64,000 nucleotides of DNA, taken from assembly GCA_964352665.1 (NCBI GenBank), contig CAYGSJ010000007.1, positions 62,001-126,000 on the forward strand, given 5' to 3'. The stretch comes from UBA1672 sp964352665. Its GTDB lineage: Bacteria > Pseudomonadota > Alphaproteobacteria > Micavibrionales > Micavibrionaceae. Of the stretch, positions 49,097-56,149 are shown piece after piece (position 1 is the first letter of the stretch; every line of letters begins with the position of its first letter). The notes beneath the pieces are model-generated. The model did not search any database. It was given only the letters and a program-made list of their open reading frames with translations, and was not told the DNA's origin. The translations under genes and the position numbers were made by a program.

Positions 49097-49709
49097 CTAT
49101 AAAGTCCTTTATTTTAGTTGCGCACCATTGTGTGTTTGACACGGGCAGAACGTGGTCCCCCGCCTGAGTTATGTGGAGGTCAAAATCTCTCCATTCCTCT
49201 TTCATCTTGTCCAGTGGCAGAATTTTATCCTGCCCGCCTGCTAAAGACAGGACCGGAATGGATGTGTTCTCAAGGGCCTGACGCATATCCCATTCCATCA
49301 TCCAGTTCAGACCCGCATGCAGCCTTTCAACATGCAGCTCGCCATCACAGTGTTTTTTCAAGCCGCAGGCATCCCAAAACTCCATCATTTGAATTTCAGG
49401 ATTACGATCAAGATTTGCATGCATTGCATCGATTAATCTGTCTTGTGCAAAATTGCTGAAATTCGTAAAGCCGTTAATGGCAATCAGCCCCTGCATTTTG
49501 TTTGCGTAGTGTTTGAGCGCCCACACAGTACCATAAGAATGGGTAACAAAAATGGCCTTGTCGTTCAAATTAACAACCGTTTTAAGCGAATCTCCGACAA
49601 AGCCCAAATCCACATATTTTTTTTTGTCCCCTTGAATATGATCTTTAAGGCCATCCCAAATACTGGAATCACTTCCCCAACCGTGAACAAATACAAAATG
49701 CTTACTCAT
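49074..49709 (-). CDS. BioH-like alpha/beta hydrolase, probable pimeloyl-ACP methyl esterase
   Basis: 211 residues. The oxyanion region is FVHGWGSDSSIWD, the nucleophile Ser lies in VTHSYGTVWAL (Thr replaces the first Gly of GxSxG), the acid Asp in AGGQDKILPLD and the His in AGDHVLPV. It overlaps bioC by 23 bases; such an esterase is needed to release pimeloyl-ACP in the BioC pathway, so this is the probable function. Sequence alone does not separate it from the BioG, BioK or BioV isofunctional families. It is divergent from miaA. Confidence 0.78.
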   Translation of the reverse strand: MSKHFVFVHGWGSDSSIWDGLKDHIQGDKKKYVDLGFVGDSLKTVVNLNDKAIFVTHSYGTVWALKHYANKMQGLIAINGFTNFSNFAQDRLIDAMHANLDRNPEIQMMEFWDACGLKKHCDGELHVERLHAGLNWMMEWDMRQALENTSIPVLSLAGGQDKILPLDKMKEEWRDFDLHITQAGDHVLPVSNTQWCATKIKDFIDEHWMEE

Positions 49710-49768
49710 CGCTACTCTCAGGTTTTTCTTGGCTATCTATACCAGTCATGCTTATAATCCGCCGCATT

Positions 49769-50680
49769 ATGACTCAAAAGACGCAGGAAACGAAGATAAT
49801 ACACATTATTGCAGGCCCCACGGCAAGCGGAAAATCTGCGCGCGCCCTAAAGCTGGCCAGCGAGCTTGACGGCGTCATTATTAATTGTGACTCGCTTCAG
49901 ATCTATGACGGGATGCAAACCTTAACCGCGCAACCCGCGGAAGAAGACCTGAACGCTGCCCCGCATTTACTATACAGCCACCTTCATCCTAATGATGTCT
50001 GTTCGGCTGGCAACTGGCGTGAAATTGTCGAGCCTGTTATTCGGGACGTATTAGCAAAAGGGAAGGCCCCGATCATTGTCGGCGGGTCTGGCTTATATAT
50101 AAGAGCACTTACCGATGGCTTATCTCCTATGCCTGATATCCCGCAGGAAGTTCGCGACGCTGCGGGCCAAAAACAAAAAGCGCTTGGCAATCCCGCTTTC
50201 CATGCCGAACTTGAAAGGCGTGATCCTGTTATGGCGAGTCGATTTCACCCTTACCATACGGCGCGACTGGTCAGAGCATGGGAGGTTCTGGAAGCCACAG
50301 GAAAAAGCCTGTCCGAATGGCAAAAGGAAAGTCGCTCGGCTCCCCCTGAGGACTGGGACTTTGATATAGAAGTCATTATCCCGGAGCGTAGTGTCCAGCA
50401 CCAACGATGTAACGACCGATTCGTCTGGATGATGGATCATGGCATTCTTGAAGAAGTAGAACATTTCAGAAGCCGAATCGATTCGGGTGAGGTTCATGAA
50501 AATGTGCCTCTTGTTAAAGCCCTCGGCTATAAAGAGCTTCTAGCCTATATCAGAGGCGAATCAAGTAAAGAGGAAGCTGTAGAAAAGGCGCAGGCGCGCA
50601 CACGCCAATACGCAAAACAACAAGTCACATGGTTCAGAAATCAGGTTCTGAATACCGCTAATAGTCACTCATTAGGATAA
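49769..50680 (+). CDS. miaA: tRNA dimethylallyltransferase
   Basis: About 303 residues. It adds an isopentenyl group to A37 of tRNAs reading UNN codons. The P-loop is AGPTASGKSARAL, with NCDSLQIYDGMQTLTAQP, IIVGGSGLYIRAL and the C-terminal KALGYKELLAYIRGE and RQYAKQQVTWFRNQ. ATG 49769 is favoured; the in-frame ATG 49748 adds seven residues of no family likeness. No strong Shine-Dalgarno sequence is seen for either. It is the last gene before the origin-like region. Confidence 0.95.
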   Translation: MTQKTQETKIIHIIAGPTASGKSARALKLASELDGVIINCDSLQIYDGMQTLTAQPAEEDLNAAPHLLYSHLHPNDVCSAGNWREIVEPVIRDVLAKGKAPIIVGGSGLYIRALTDGLSPMPDIPQEVRDAAGQKQKALGNPAFHAELERRDPVMASRFHPYHTARLVRAWEVLEATGKSLSEWQKESRSAPPEDWDFDIEVIIPERSVQHQRCNDRFVWMMDHGILEEVEHFRSRIDSGEVHENVPLVKALGYKELLAYIRGESSKEEAVEKAQARTRQYAKQQVTWFRNQVLNTANSHSLG

Positions 50681-50699
50681 AAACTTTTTATATCTATAC

Positions 50700-51054
50700 G
50701 AATCGATTCGATTCTGTGTATTTTGACCCCGATTTTGAGTCGATTCGAGGGAGAATCGAGTCAGGATTCATCATCAAAACAATTCGATTCGTCCCAAAAT
50801 CATCCTCAAAACACTAACATATATTATCCACAAAATGTGGATAACTTTTTCATTATATTGATTCAAAAGAAATTTTATCCACATACTCTGTTTATAAACT
50901 AGTGCATTGAAAAATATAAGAAAATGCTTGATGCCAACAGAAAAATTTAGCATCCTACAGACATTCAAGGATTAACGTCCTTAAAGAGAAGACGAAGTTA
51001 AATTTGTTTTCGAGTTGCGGTCACAAATTCGCACGCATAGTAACATTATCTACA
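50700..51054. other. Probable chromosomal replication origin (oriC) or other DnaA-controlled site
   Basis: Nine GANTC sites lie in 91 bases (50700-50790) and a tenth at 50860. Two perfect DnaA boxes face each other, TTATCCACA at 50824-50832 and its complement TGTGGATAA at 50836-50844. A third is at 50875-50883, and a one-mismatch box TTATCTACA at 51046-51054. The sequence from 50845 to 50960 is AT-rich, as expected for an unwinding element. GANTC is the target of the alphaproteobacterial cell-cycle methylase CcrM. A palindrome TCGATTC/GAATCGA lies at 50740-50759. No credible gene crosses the region, and gene direction mostly diverges from it. Confidence 0.65.
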
Positions 51055-51457
51055 AGATATGTGAGATGTGAGGAGAGTGACTTGAAGTGATCGCAAGAAG
51101 GTGCGTCGTTTTTTGCCACCGGGCAATTTCTCCCTCGGGAGTTAATGTCAAGATGCTTCTCCTTCGGGAGAAAAATCGGGAGATGATATTCCTTCGGGGA
51201 TAACATCGATAAGGAGCAAGAACTCAAAGATTTCGGTCTTTGACAGGGTGTTAAAGCTCTGAGCTGTACGTTAAAAGTTGTCAGGATCTTGTATCTCTGG
51301 TTTCTTGTACAGGCGAGGCGGATGGAATAGTCACAATAACCCTCTTACTCTTCGGAGTTAGTTGGTTGCGAAAGCTAAGTCCTTTACCTTCATTGTATCC
51401 TTTTCGGGATATTTAACAGGAACGTCTCCGCTGTCAAAGGTGGAGGCGTTTCTTTTT
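50967..51457 (+). ncRNA. Unidentified structured RNA made of UUCG-type hairpins
   Basis: Successive plus-strand hairpins: 50967-50982, 51113-51126, 51130-51141, 51157-51172 (six pairs, UUCG loop), 51182-51208 (UUCG), 51224-51243 (seven perfect pairs, UUUCGG loop), 51344-51361 (UUCG), 51396-51411, and a terminator at 51421-51457. The cUUCGg loops are all in the plus orientation, so the plus strand is the RNA. I find no RNase P, SRP or tmRNA consensus. The 5' end is uncertain and may be as late as about 51060. Open frames on either strand do not resemble proteins. It could be a 6S-like or wholly new RNA. Confidence 0.55.
51421..51457 (+). terminator. Rho-independent terminator of the structured RNA
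   Basis: A 9-bp stem AACGTCTCC/GGAGGCGTT (one G-U pair) with a 12-base loop is followed by TTCTTTTT. It lies 37 bases before the stop of the convergent methyltransferase gene, and miaA ends 740 bases upstream, so it most likely ends a separate transcript. Confidence 0.75.
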
Positions 51458-51493
51458 GTCTGGACCGATAATTTCTGAAAAAAGTTTTGGATT

Positions 51494-52273
51494 TCAGCGC
51501 TTGCGCATAAAAATATAGAATGCGGGATAGAGCGTTCTGGGTAAAAACCGTAATGCAAACGCAACAATCAAAGAAATGACATCCGACTTTTGAAAATAAT
51601 TCAGCGTCTCGACATCATAATAACTAAAATCATCAAAATTGGGGAGCAAGGCGCGCATGGTAGATTTGCGGTTCATATTATATTGTGTCGGGAACACATC
51701 TTTTGCTTCACGACCGGAATCCGTACCACCGGTTAGTTTTTTTAATACCTTGGCATGAAGCTGATTAGGCACAAGACTTGCCCCTATTCCGACATAGCCA
51801 TATTTATTGGGTGTACGGGCACAAAGCCATCCGCCCGGCTTTAGAATTCTGTTTAGCTCTTTAGTCACAAACTCTGCATCCGCAATATGTTCAAACACCC
51901 AATCCCCCATGATCATGTCAAAGGACTCATCTTCAAAAGGGAACGGTTCGTTATCTTTTAAGATTACAGCCTCATGGCATCGTTCATTTTGCATCACTGC
52001 GGGATCAATATCAGCCGCCACCAGCTTTTTACAGTGCGGCATAAGATTTGTGAGTTCACGACGAAAATCAATGGCGTCTTCTATGCCCTTGCCGCGCCCT
52101 GCTCCATAATCCAGCACGGTCATCTCGGGCTTTAAAATGGAGAGAACGCGCGTATAGAATGCAATCGTCGTATCTCCGCGGGCAAAGCCACCGGCAGCGA
52201 TTTCCGGAAACACGGCATAGCGTGGACCCATATCACGTTTTTTCTCTGAAATTTTGACCTGTTGTGCCTGCAT
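51494..52273 (-). CDS. Class I SAM-dependent methyltransferase
   Basis: 259 residues. The SAM site is TVLDYGAGRGKGIED, the acidic residue ADIDPAV, and the motif IV/post region is FDMIMGDWVFEHIAD, with LNRILKPGGWLCARTPN. This is the methyltransferase 11 type; the substrate is unknown and may be a small molecule or a sugar. The C-terminal 30 residues are hydrophobic (SLIVAFALRFLPRTLYPAFYIF), suggesting membrane contact. No partner gene is adjacent: it lies alone between the structured RNA and the ilv leader. Confidence 0.82.
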   Translation of the reverse strand: MQAQQVKISEKKRDMGPRYAVFPEIAAGGFARGDTTIAFYTRVLSILKPEMTVLDYGAGRGKGIEDAIDFRRELTNLMPHCKKLVAADIDPAVMQNERCHEAVILKDNEPFPFEDESFDMIMGDWVFEHIADAEFVTKELNRILKPGGWLCARTPNKYGYVGIGASLVPNQLHAKVLKKLTGGTDSGREAKDVFPTQYNMNRKSTMRALLPNFDDFSYYDVETLNYFQKSDVISLIVAFALRFLPRTLYPAFYIFMRKR

Positions 52274-52346
52274 GTATAAGCTTTCTCAATGTAAGCAGCT
52301 TCTATCATTCTGTAATAGGGATTACAAGAGTTTAGGCGCGGACCTC

Positions 52347-52472
52347 TTATTCCGTATAAGTATCACTGAACGGCTCGCTATGGATTGCTTCACATATCTT
52401 TTTTATTTCCAGCTTTACTTGCTCGTCTTTTTTCAAAAGTTCTATTAGAACATCTGCCAGCGTTTTATCCAT
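52347..52472 (-). CDS. Possible small protein of 41 residues
   Basis: The frame from 52580 contains ATG 52472, from which a regular amphipathic helix is read (DKTLADVLIELLKKDEQVKL, then EIKKICEAI). No ribosome site is clear and I do not recognise a family. It could equally be chance. Confidence 0.3.
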   Translation of the reverse strand: MDKTLADVLIELLKKDEQVKLEIKKICEAIHSEPFSDTYTE

Positions 52473-52609
52473 GGCCCACACACTTAAAATTGATTTTATT
52501 TTAAAATACAACCTTAAATTACATTCATCAACCCCTATGTTTTTCTGCTTAACGCATTTTTTGCAACAAAAACCTTGCAAAAAAACGAGCTCAACGTTAA
52601 GTTAGCCGC

Positions 52610-52687
52610 ATGAAAACATTGATTGTAAACATTATTAACATTGTTCTGGCACTCGTGGTCCTTGAAAAAGGGGCGCTGCGCACTTAG
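52610..52687 (+). CDS. ilv leader peptide of the attenuator
   Basis: 25 codons plus stop. Twelve of residues 4-18 are Leu, Ile or Val (core IVNIINIVLALVVL). This is the hallmark of a ribosome-stalling leader that senses charged tRNA-Ile, tRNA-Val and tRNA-Leu. The last codons (EKGALRT) overlap the left arm of the antiterminator, GGGGCG at 52670-52675. A ribosome that stalls early leaves this arm free; one that reaches the stop covers it. Confidence 0.85.
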   Translation: MKTLIVNIINIVLALVVLEKGALRT

Positions 52688-52744
52688 CTTATGTTACAAT
52701 AATGCAAGGCAACGCCCCCTCTAAACCAAGAAGGGGCTTTTTTT
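52670..52744 (+). promoter_or_regulatory. Transcription attenuator of the ilv operon
   Basis: Two exclusive structures share CGCCCC (52713-52718). The antiterminator pairs it with GGGGCG (52670-52675). The terminator pairs GCCCC at 52714-52718 with GGGGC at 52733-52737, with three further inner pairs across a mismatch, followed by seven T (52738-52744). ilvB starts 88 bases later. Low supply of branched-chain aminoacyl-tRNA is expected to favour readthrough. Confidence 0.82.
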
Positions 52745-52832
52745 ATGTCTAAATCATTTCAGTATAAAAAAGCTAAACAATGACAATAAATTAAGGTAGT
52801 TTACGCACAACGCAAAACAGAGGCATAAGGCG

Positions 52833-54623
52833 ATGAAAGTAGTAGAGCAAAAAGAGGATATCATAGAGCAAAATAATGCGCGGGAACTATCCGGTGCAGA
52901 AATCGTGATCGAGGCTCTGATAGAGCAAGGCGTCGATACAATTTTCGGATATCCGGGTGGTGCCGTCCTGCCTATATATGATGCCCTGTTTCAGCAAAAA
53001 AAGATCAAGCATGTTCTTGTCCGACAAGAAGGTGGCGCCTTGCATGCCGCAGAAGGCTATGCACGCTCTACAGGCAAAGTCGGTGTTGCTCTTGTAACTT
53101 CAGGCCCCGGCGCAACCAATGCGGTGACCGGCCTGACCGATGCTCTGCTAGACTCCATTCCTGTCGTTTGTATTACAGGTCAGGTTCCAACATTCTTAAT
53201 CGGTACCGATGCTTTTCAAGAGGCTGATACTGTAGGAATTACCCGCCCTTGTACCAAACATAATTTTCTAATAAAAGATGAAAACACATTGGCGAGCGCC
53301 ATCCATGAAGCATTTCATATTGCACGATCAGGGCGACCAGGGCCGGTAGTGGTTGATATTCCAAAGGATGTTCAATTCGCAAAAGGCACATATGTTGATA
53401 AAGATCACGCGATAATGCATATGCATTATGCGCCGGAAACCGAACCAGATATGGACGCTGTTGAATATGCGGTTGAGATGATGGCCAGCGCCAAACAGCC
53501 TGTTTTCTATACAGGTGGCGGCATTATTAACGCTGGTCCCGAAGCCAGTAAGCTTCTCAGAGAGCTGGCCAATGAAACCGGCTTTCCTGTTACAAGTACA
53601 TTAATGGGTTTAGGGGCTTATCCGGCCAATGATAAACAATGGCTGGGTATGCTTGGCATGCATGGTACTTTCGAAGCCAACTGGGCTATGCATGATTGTG
53701 ATGTTATGATTTGTATTGGCGCGCGCTTTGACGACCGGGTGACGGGGCGTACTGATAAATTCTCGCCAAAATCAAAAAAGATCCACGTTGATATTGATGC
53801 AAGCTCGATCAATAAGAATATAAAAGTAGATGTTCCGATCATTGCAGATGCTGCCAAAACCTTAGAGGCCATGTTAAAAGTCTGGCGCAAGCGCGGGTAT
53901 AAATCCGATCCTAAAGCCATGAAAAACTGGTGGGACCAGATTGAAAACTGGCGGGCTAAAAACTGTCTTGCTTACAAAAATCACAAGAAAATTATCAAGC
54001 CACAATATGCATTAGAGCGCCTGCGCCATTTCATGGAAAAAGACAAGCGTGATGCCTATATAACAACCGAAGTTGGTCAGCACCAGATGTGGGCCGCACA
54101 ATTTCTTCCCTTTAATGAACCAAACCGATTTATGACATCTGGTGGATTAGGGACAATGGGATACGGTCTTCCTGCCGCCGTTGGTGTGCAAATGGCACAT
54201 CCGGATGCTTTGGTGATTGATGTGGCTGGTGAGGCTTCTATCCTTATGAACATTCAGGAAATGAGCACGGCCGTACAGTATCGTCTGCCGGTTAAAATCT
54301 TTATTCTGAATAACCAATGGATGGGTATGGTTCGTCAATGGCAAGAACTATTGCATGGCGAACGGTATTCAGAAAGCTATACCGATAGTCTTCCTGATTT
54401 CGTAAAGCTTGCCGAAGCATATGGCGGTATCGGTCTGCGCGCGCAAACAGTGGACGAGTTGGATGATGTTATTCAGGAAATGATGAAAACCGATAAGGTG
54501 ACCATCGTTGATGTCTGTGTCGATCAAAAGGAAAACTGTTTTCCGATGATTCCATCCGGCAAGGCACATAACGAAATGATCCTCTCGCCAGATGCCAAGG
54601 CATTTGACAAAAGCTTAGTTTAG
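52833..54623 (+). CDS. ilvB: Acetolactate synthase large subunit
   Basis: 596 residues. This TPP- and FAD-dependent enzyme makes acetolactate or acetohydroxybutyrate, the first common step of valine, leucine and isoleucine synthesis. The catalytic Glu is in VLVRQEGGALHAAEGYAR, with TSGPGATN next to it. The central FAD domain spans about residues 210-350. The TPP site is VIDVAGEASILMN (Glu where many homologues have Asp in GDxS) and NNQWMGMVRQWQELLHGERY. AAGG lies just before the ATG and GAGG nine bases upstream. It is the first structural gene after the attenuator. Confidence 0.97.
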   Translation: MKVVEQKEDIIEQNNARELSGAEIVIEALIEQGVDTIFGYPGGAVLPIYDALFQQKKIKHVLVRQEGGALHAAEGYARSTGKVGVALVTSGPGATNAVTGLTDALLDSIPVVCITGQVPTFLIGTDAFQEADTVGITRPCTKHNFLIKDENTLASAIHEAFHIARSGRPGPVVVDIPKDVQFAKGTYVDKDHAIMHMHYAPETEPDMDAVEYAVEMMASAKQPVFYTGGGIINAGPEASKLLRELANETGFPVTSTLMGLGAYPANDKQWLGMLGMHGTFEANWAMHDCDVMICIGARFDDRVTGRTDKFSPKSKKIHVDIDASSINKNIKVDVPIIADAAKTLEAMLKVWRKRGYKSDPKAMKNWWDQIENWRAKNCLAYKNHKKIIKPQYALERLRHFMEKDKRDAYITTEVGQHQMWAAQFLPFNEPNRFMTSGGLGTMGYGLPAAVGVQMAHPDALVIDVAGEASILMNIQEMSTAVQYRLPVKIFILNNQWMGMVRQWQELLHGERYSESYTDSLPDFVKLAEAYGGIGLRAQTVDELDDVIQEMMKTDKVTIVDVCVDQKENCFPMIPSGKAHNEMILSPDAKAFDKSLV

Positions 54624-54632
54624 GAAAAGAAA

Positions 54633-55046
54633 ATGAACGAACAAAAACCGCCACAAATTAGTAAAATAAAATATTTAACGAGTTGTTTTGGGTGGTACTT
54701 GTTACTGGGGCTAGTTGCATATTTTGCTACACTTTTGCTGAATGATTTTCCAACGATTCAAGATTTGCCTACATTTTTTTTGGGCATGACCCTAATGTTA
54801 ATTCTATCGGTTTTTATTGGTATTTTCATAGGCCCTTTCATGATGCCTGTCATAATGTTTGATGCAGAAAACATAGACCAATTTTCCTATGCCGCAACAT
54901 CAATAACCGCTCTTATTATAGGGATTTTGTGTTTGTATTTTGGGATAAAACATAGAGACACAATGAAATATGCCAAAGTTTTTGGGACCTTAGGCCTTCT
55001 AGGATGTGGTTTTTCGGGATTTATGATGTTGGGACTTATGGATTAA
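54633..55046 (+). CDS. Small membrane protein inserted in the ilv operon
   Basis: 137 residues with about four hydrophobic helices: CFGWYLLLGLVAYFATLLL, FLGMTLMLILSVFIGIFIGP, ITALIIGILCLYFGI and VFGTLGLLGCGFSGFMMLGL. The N terminus is short and cytoplasmic-looking (NEQKPPQISKIKY). It starts 9 bases after ilvB and 24 bases before ilvH, so it must be co-transcribed. The base composition is more AT-rich than that of ilvB. I do not recognise a family. Confidence 0.65.
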   Translation: MNEQKPPQISKIKYLTSCFGWYLLLGLVAYFATLLLNDFPTIQDLPTFFLGMTLMLILSVFIGIFIGPFMMPVIMFDAENIDQFSYAATSITALIIGILCLYFGIKHRDTMKYAKVFGTLGLLGCGFSGFMMLGLMD

Positions 55047-55070
55047 GTATAAAATAAGGTAATTTTTGAT

Positions 55071-55637
55071 ATGACTAAAAATAAAAAAAGTAAAAGTGTT
55101 TATGCTCCTACGCCGGAATTAGCAGCAGAAGAGTCGCACATCCTTGCTATTCTGGTCAATAATGAGCCAGGCGTTCTCGCACGGGTTATCGGCCTGTTTT
55201 CAGGGCGCGGCTATAACATCGAGAGCCTGACCGTTGCAGAGACAAACCATGCACAGCACCTATCGCGCATTACAATTGTCTGCAAAGGCACACCGGCAGT
55301 GATCGAGCAGATTAAAGCGCAACTCGGACGGTTAGTACCGGTGATCGTTGTGTCTGACCTGACCGTTGACGGCAATTATGTCGAGCGCGAGTTGGCCCTT
55401 GTGAAAGTTAAATGTACCGGCGAAAAGCGTATTGAAGCCCTACGCTCTGCCGATATTTTTCGCGCGCGCGCCGTGGACAGCACATTAGAGTCCTTTGTGT
55501 TTGAAGTCACAGGCACTGCAGAAAAAATTAATGCTTTTATCGATTTGATGGTACCTTTAGGGTTAATTGATGTAAGCCGCACAGGCGTGGCTGCGATCTC
55601 AAGAGGAAAAGAAGAAATCGGAGCGTTGCATAGATGA
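55071..55637 (+). CDS. ilvH: Acetolactate synthase small regulatory subunit
   Basis: 188 residues. It activates the large subunit and confers valine feedback. The N-terminal ACT domain is ILAILVNNEPGVLARVIGLF with SGRGYNIESLTVAET, then the typical RLVPVIVVSDLTVDGNYVERELALVKV linker and a C-terminal domain ending LGLIDVSRTGVAAISRGKE. The N-terminal 20 residues are an extra polar stretch. Its stop overlaps the next start by ATGA, showing coupling to the lipoprotein gene. Confidence 0.96.
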   Translation: MTKNKKSKSVYAPTPELAAEESHILAILVNNEPGVLARVIGLFSGRGYNIESLTVAETNHAQHLSRITIVCKGTPAVIEQIKAQLGRLVPVIVVSDLTVDGNYVERELALVKVKCTGEKRIEALRSADIFRARAVDSTLESFVFEVTGTAEKINAFIDLMVPLGLIDVSRTGVAAISRGKEEIGALHR

Positions 55638-56050
55638 AAAAATTAATTCTTGGATTGTCCTGCCTATTGTTGCTGACCTCTTGTGTCACACGCGAACAAG
55701 CAGACACAAAACTTGCAAAAGGATGTGAAGCAGCCGCAGGATTATTTCTTGATGACAGTTTTTCGATTAAAGAAGTAAAAAGAAAAACCTATAATCAAGA
55801 TCCGGAATTTGGCAATGGGTATAGAAAGGTTATGCTTTTTGCCGTTGAAACAGATGGCTGGCTTGATCTGGACAAGGAATATGTCTGTATTTTTGCCGAA
55901 GAGTTCGGTGTGTTCAATTCATCTCACAATGCCACTATTTATCAGTTGAAAGTCAATGATCAGACTTACGGTATAGAAAACGGTAATGTTTTAGGAGATA
56001 TTCAAAAACATATGAAAATCATGAACGCCGTCGAAGATGCAATGCATTAA
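55634..56050 (+). CDS. Small lipoprotein coupled to ilvH, unknown
   Basis: 138 residues. The lipoprotein signal is KKLILGLSCLLLLTSC, with lipobox LTSC. The mature part is mixed alpha/beta, with further Cys (GCEAAAG, YVCIFA) and no family I recognise. It overlaps ilvH by four bases (ATGA) and ends 99 bases before ilvC. The spacer before ilvC is AT-rich with no clear terminator, so ilvC is probably transcribed with it, possibly also from its own promoter. Confidence 0.7.
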   Translation: MKKLILGLSCLLLLTSCVTREQADTKLAKGCEAAAGLFLDDSFSIKEVKRKTYNQDPEFGNGYRKVMLFAVETDGWLDLDKEYVCIFAEEFGVFNSSHNATIYQLKVNDQTYGIENGNVLGDIQKHMKIMNAVEDAMH

Positions 56051-56149
56051 AATTTTATTATAAAAATAGGGTATCTTTTTCTTGATTATTATTAAAAAAC
56101 CCTGTTTTATGCCCCTTCTCGAAAGAAAAACTTAGAAAGGTTTGTAATA

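Noticed and set aside
50774..50968. Minus-strand open frame of 64 codons across the DnaA boxes
   Set aside because: Low-complexity AT-rich translation, no ribosome site or family likeness; it covers the DnaA boxes and AT-rich DNA.
51021..51227. Minus-strand open frame of 68 codons antisense to the RNA hairpins
   Set aside because: It is the complement of the hairpin-rich region; the residues have no protein-like pattern.
50967..51457. Assignment of the structured RNA to RNase P RNA, SRP RNA or tmRNA
   Set aside because: The conserved GAGGAAAGTCC and ACAGAA elements, the SRP core loop and the tmRNA tRNA-like domain were looked for by eye and not found.
51358..51567. Minus-strand open frame of 69 codons ending in AFATN, considered as a possible tmRNA tag
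   Set aside because: It crosses the plus-strand terminator and the methyltransferase end, and no tRNA-like T-arm or CCA end is nearby.
52833..54623. Loss of metal binding in IlvB because of GEAS in place of GDxS
   Set aside because: Glu can serve as ligand, and I believe alphaproteobacterial homologues show the same change; all other motifs are intact.
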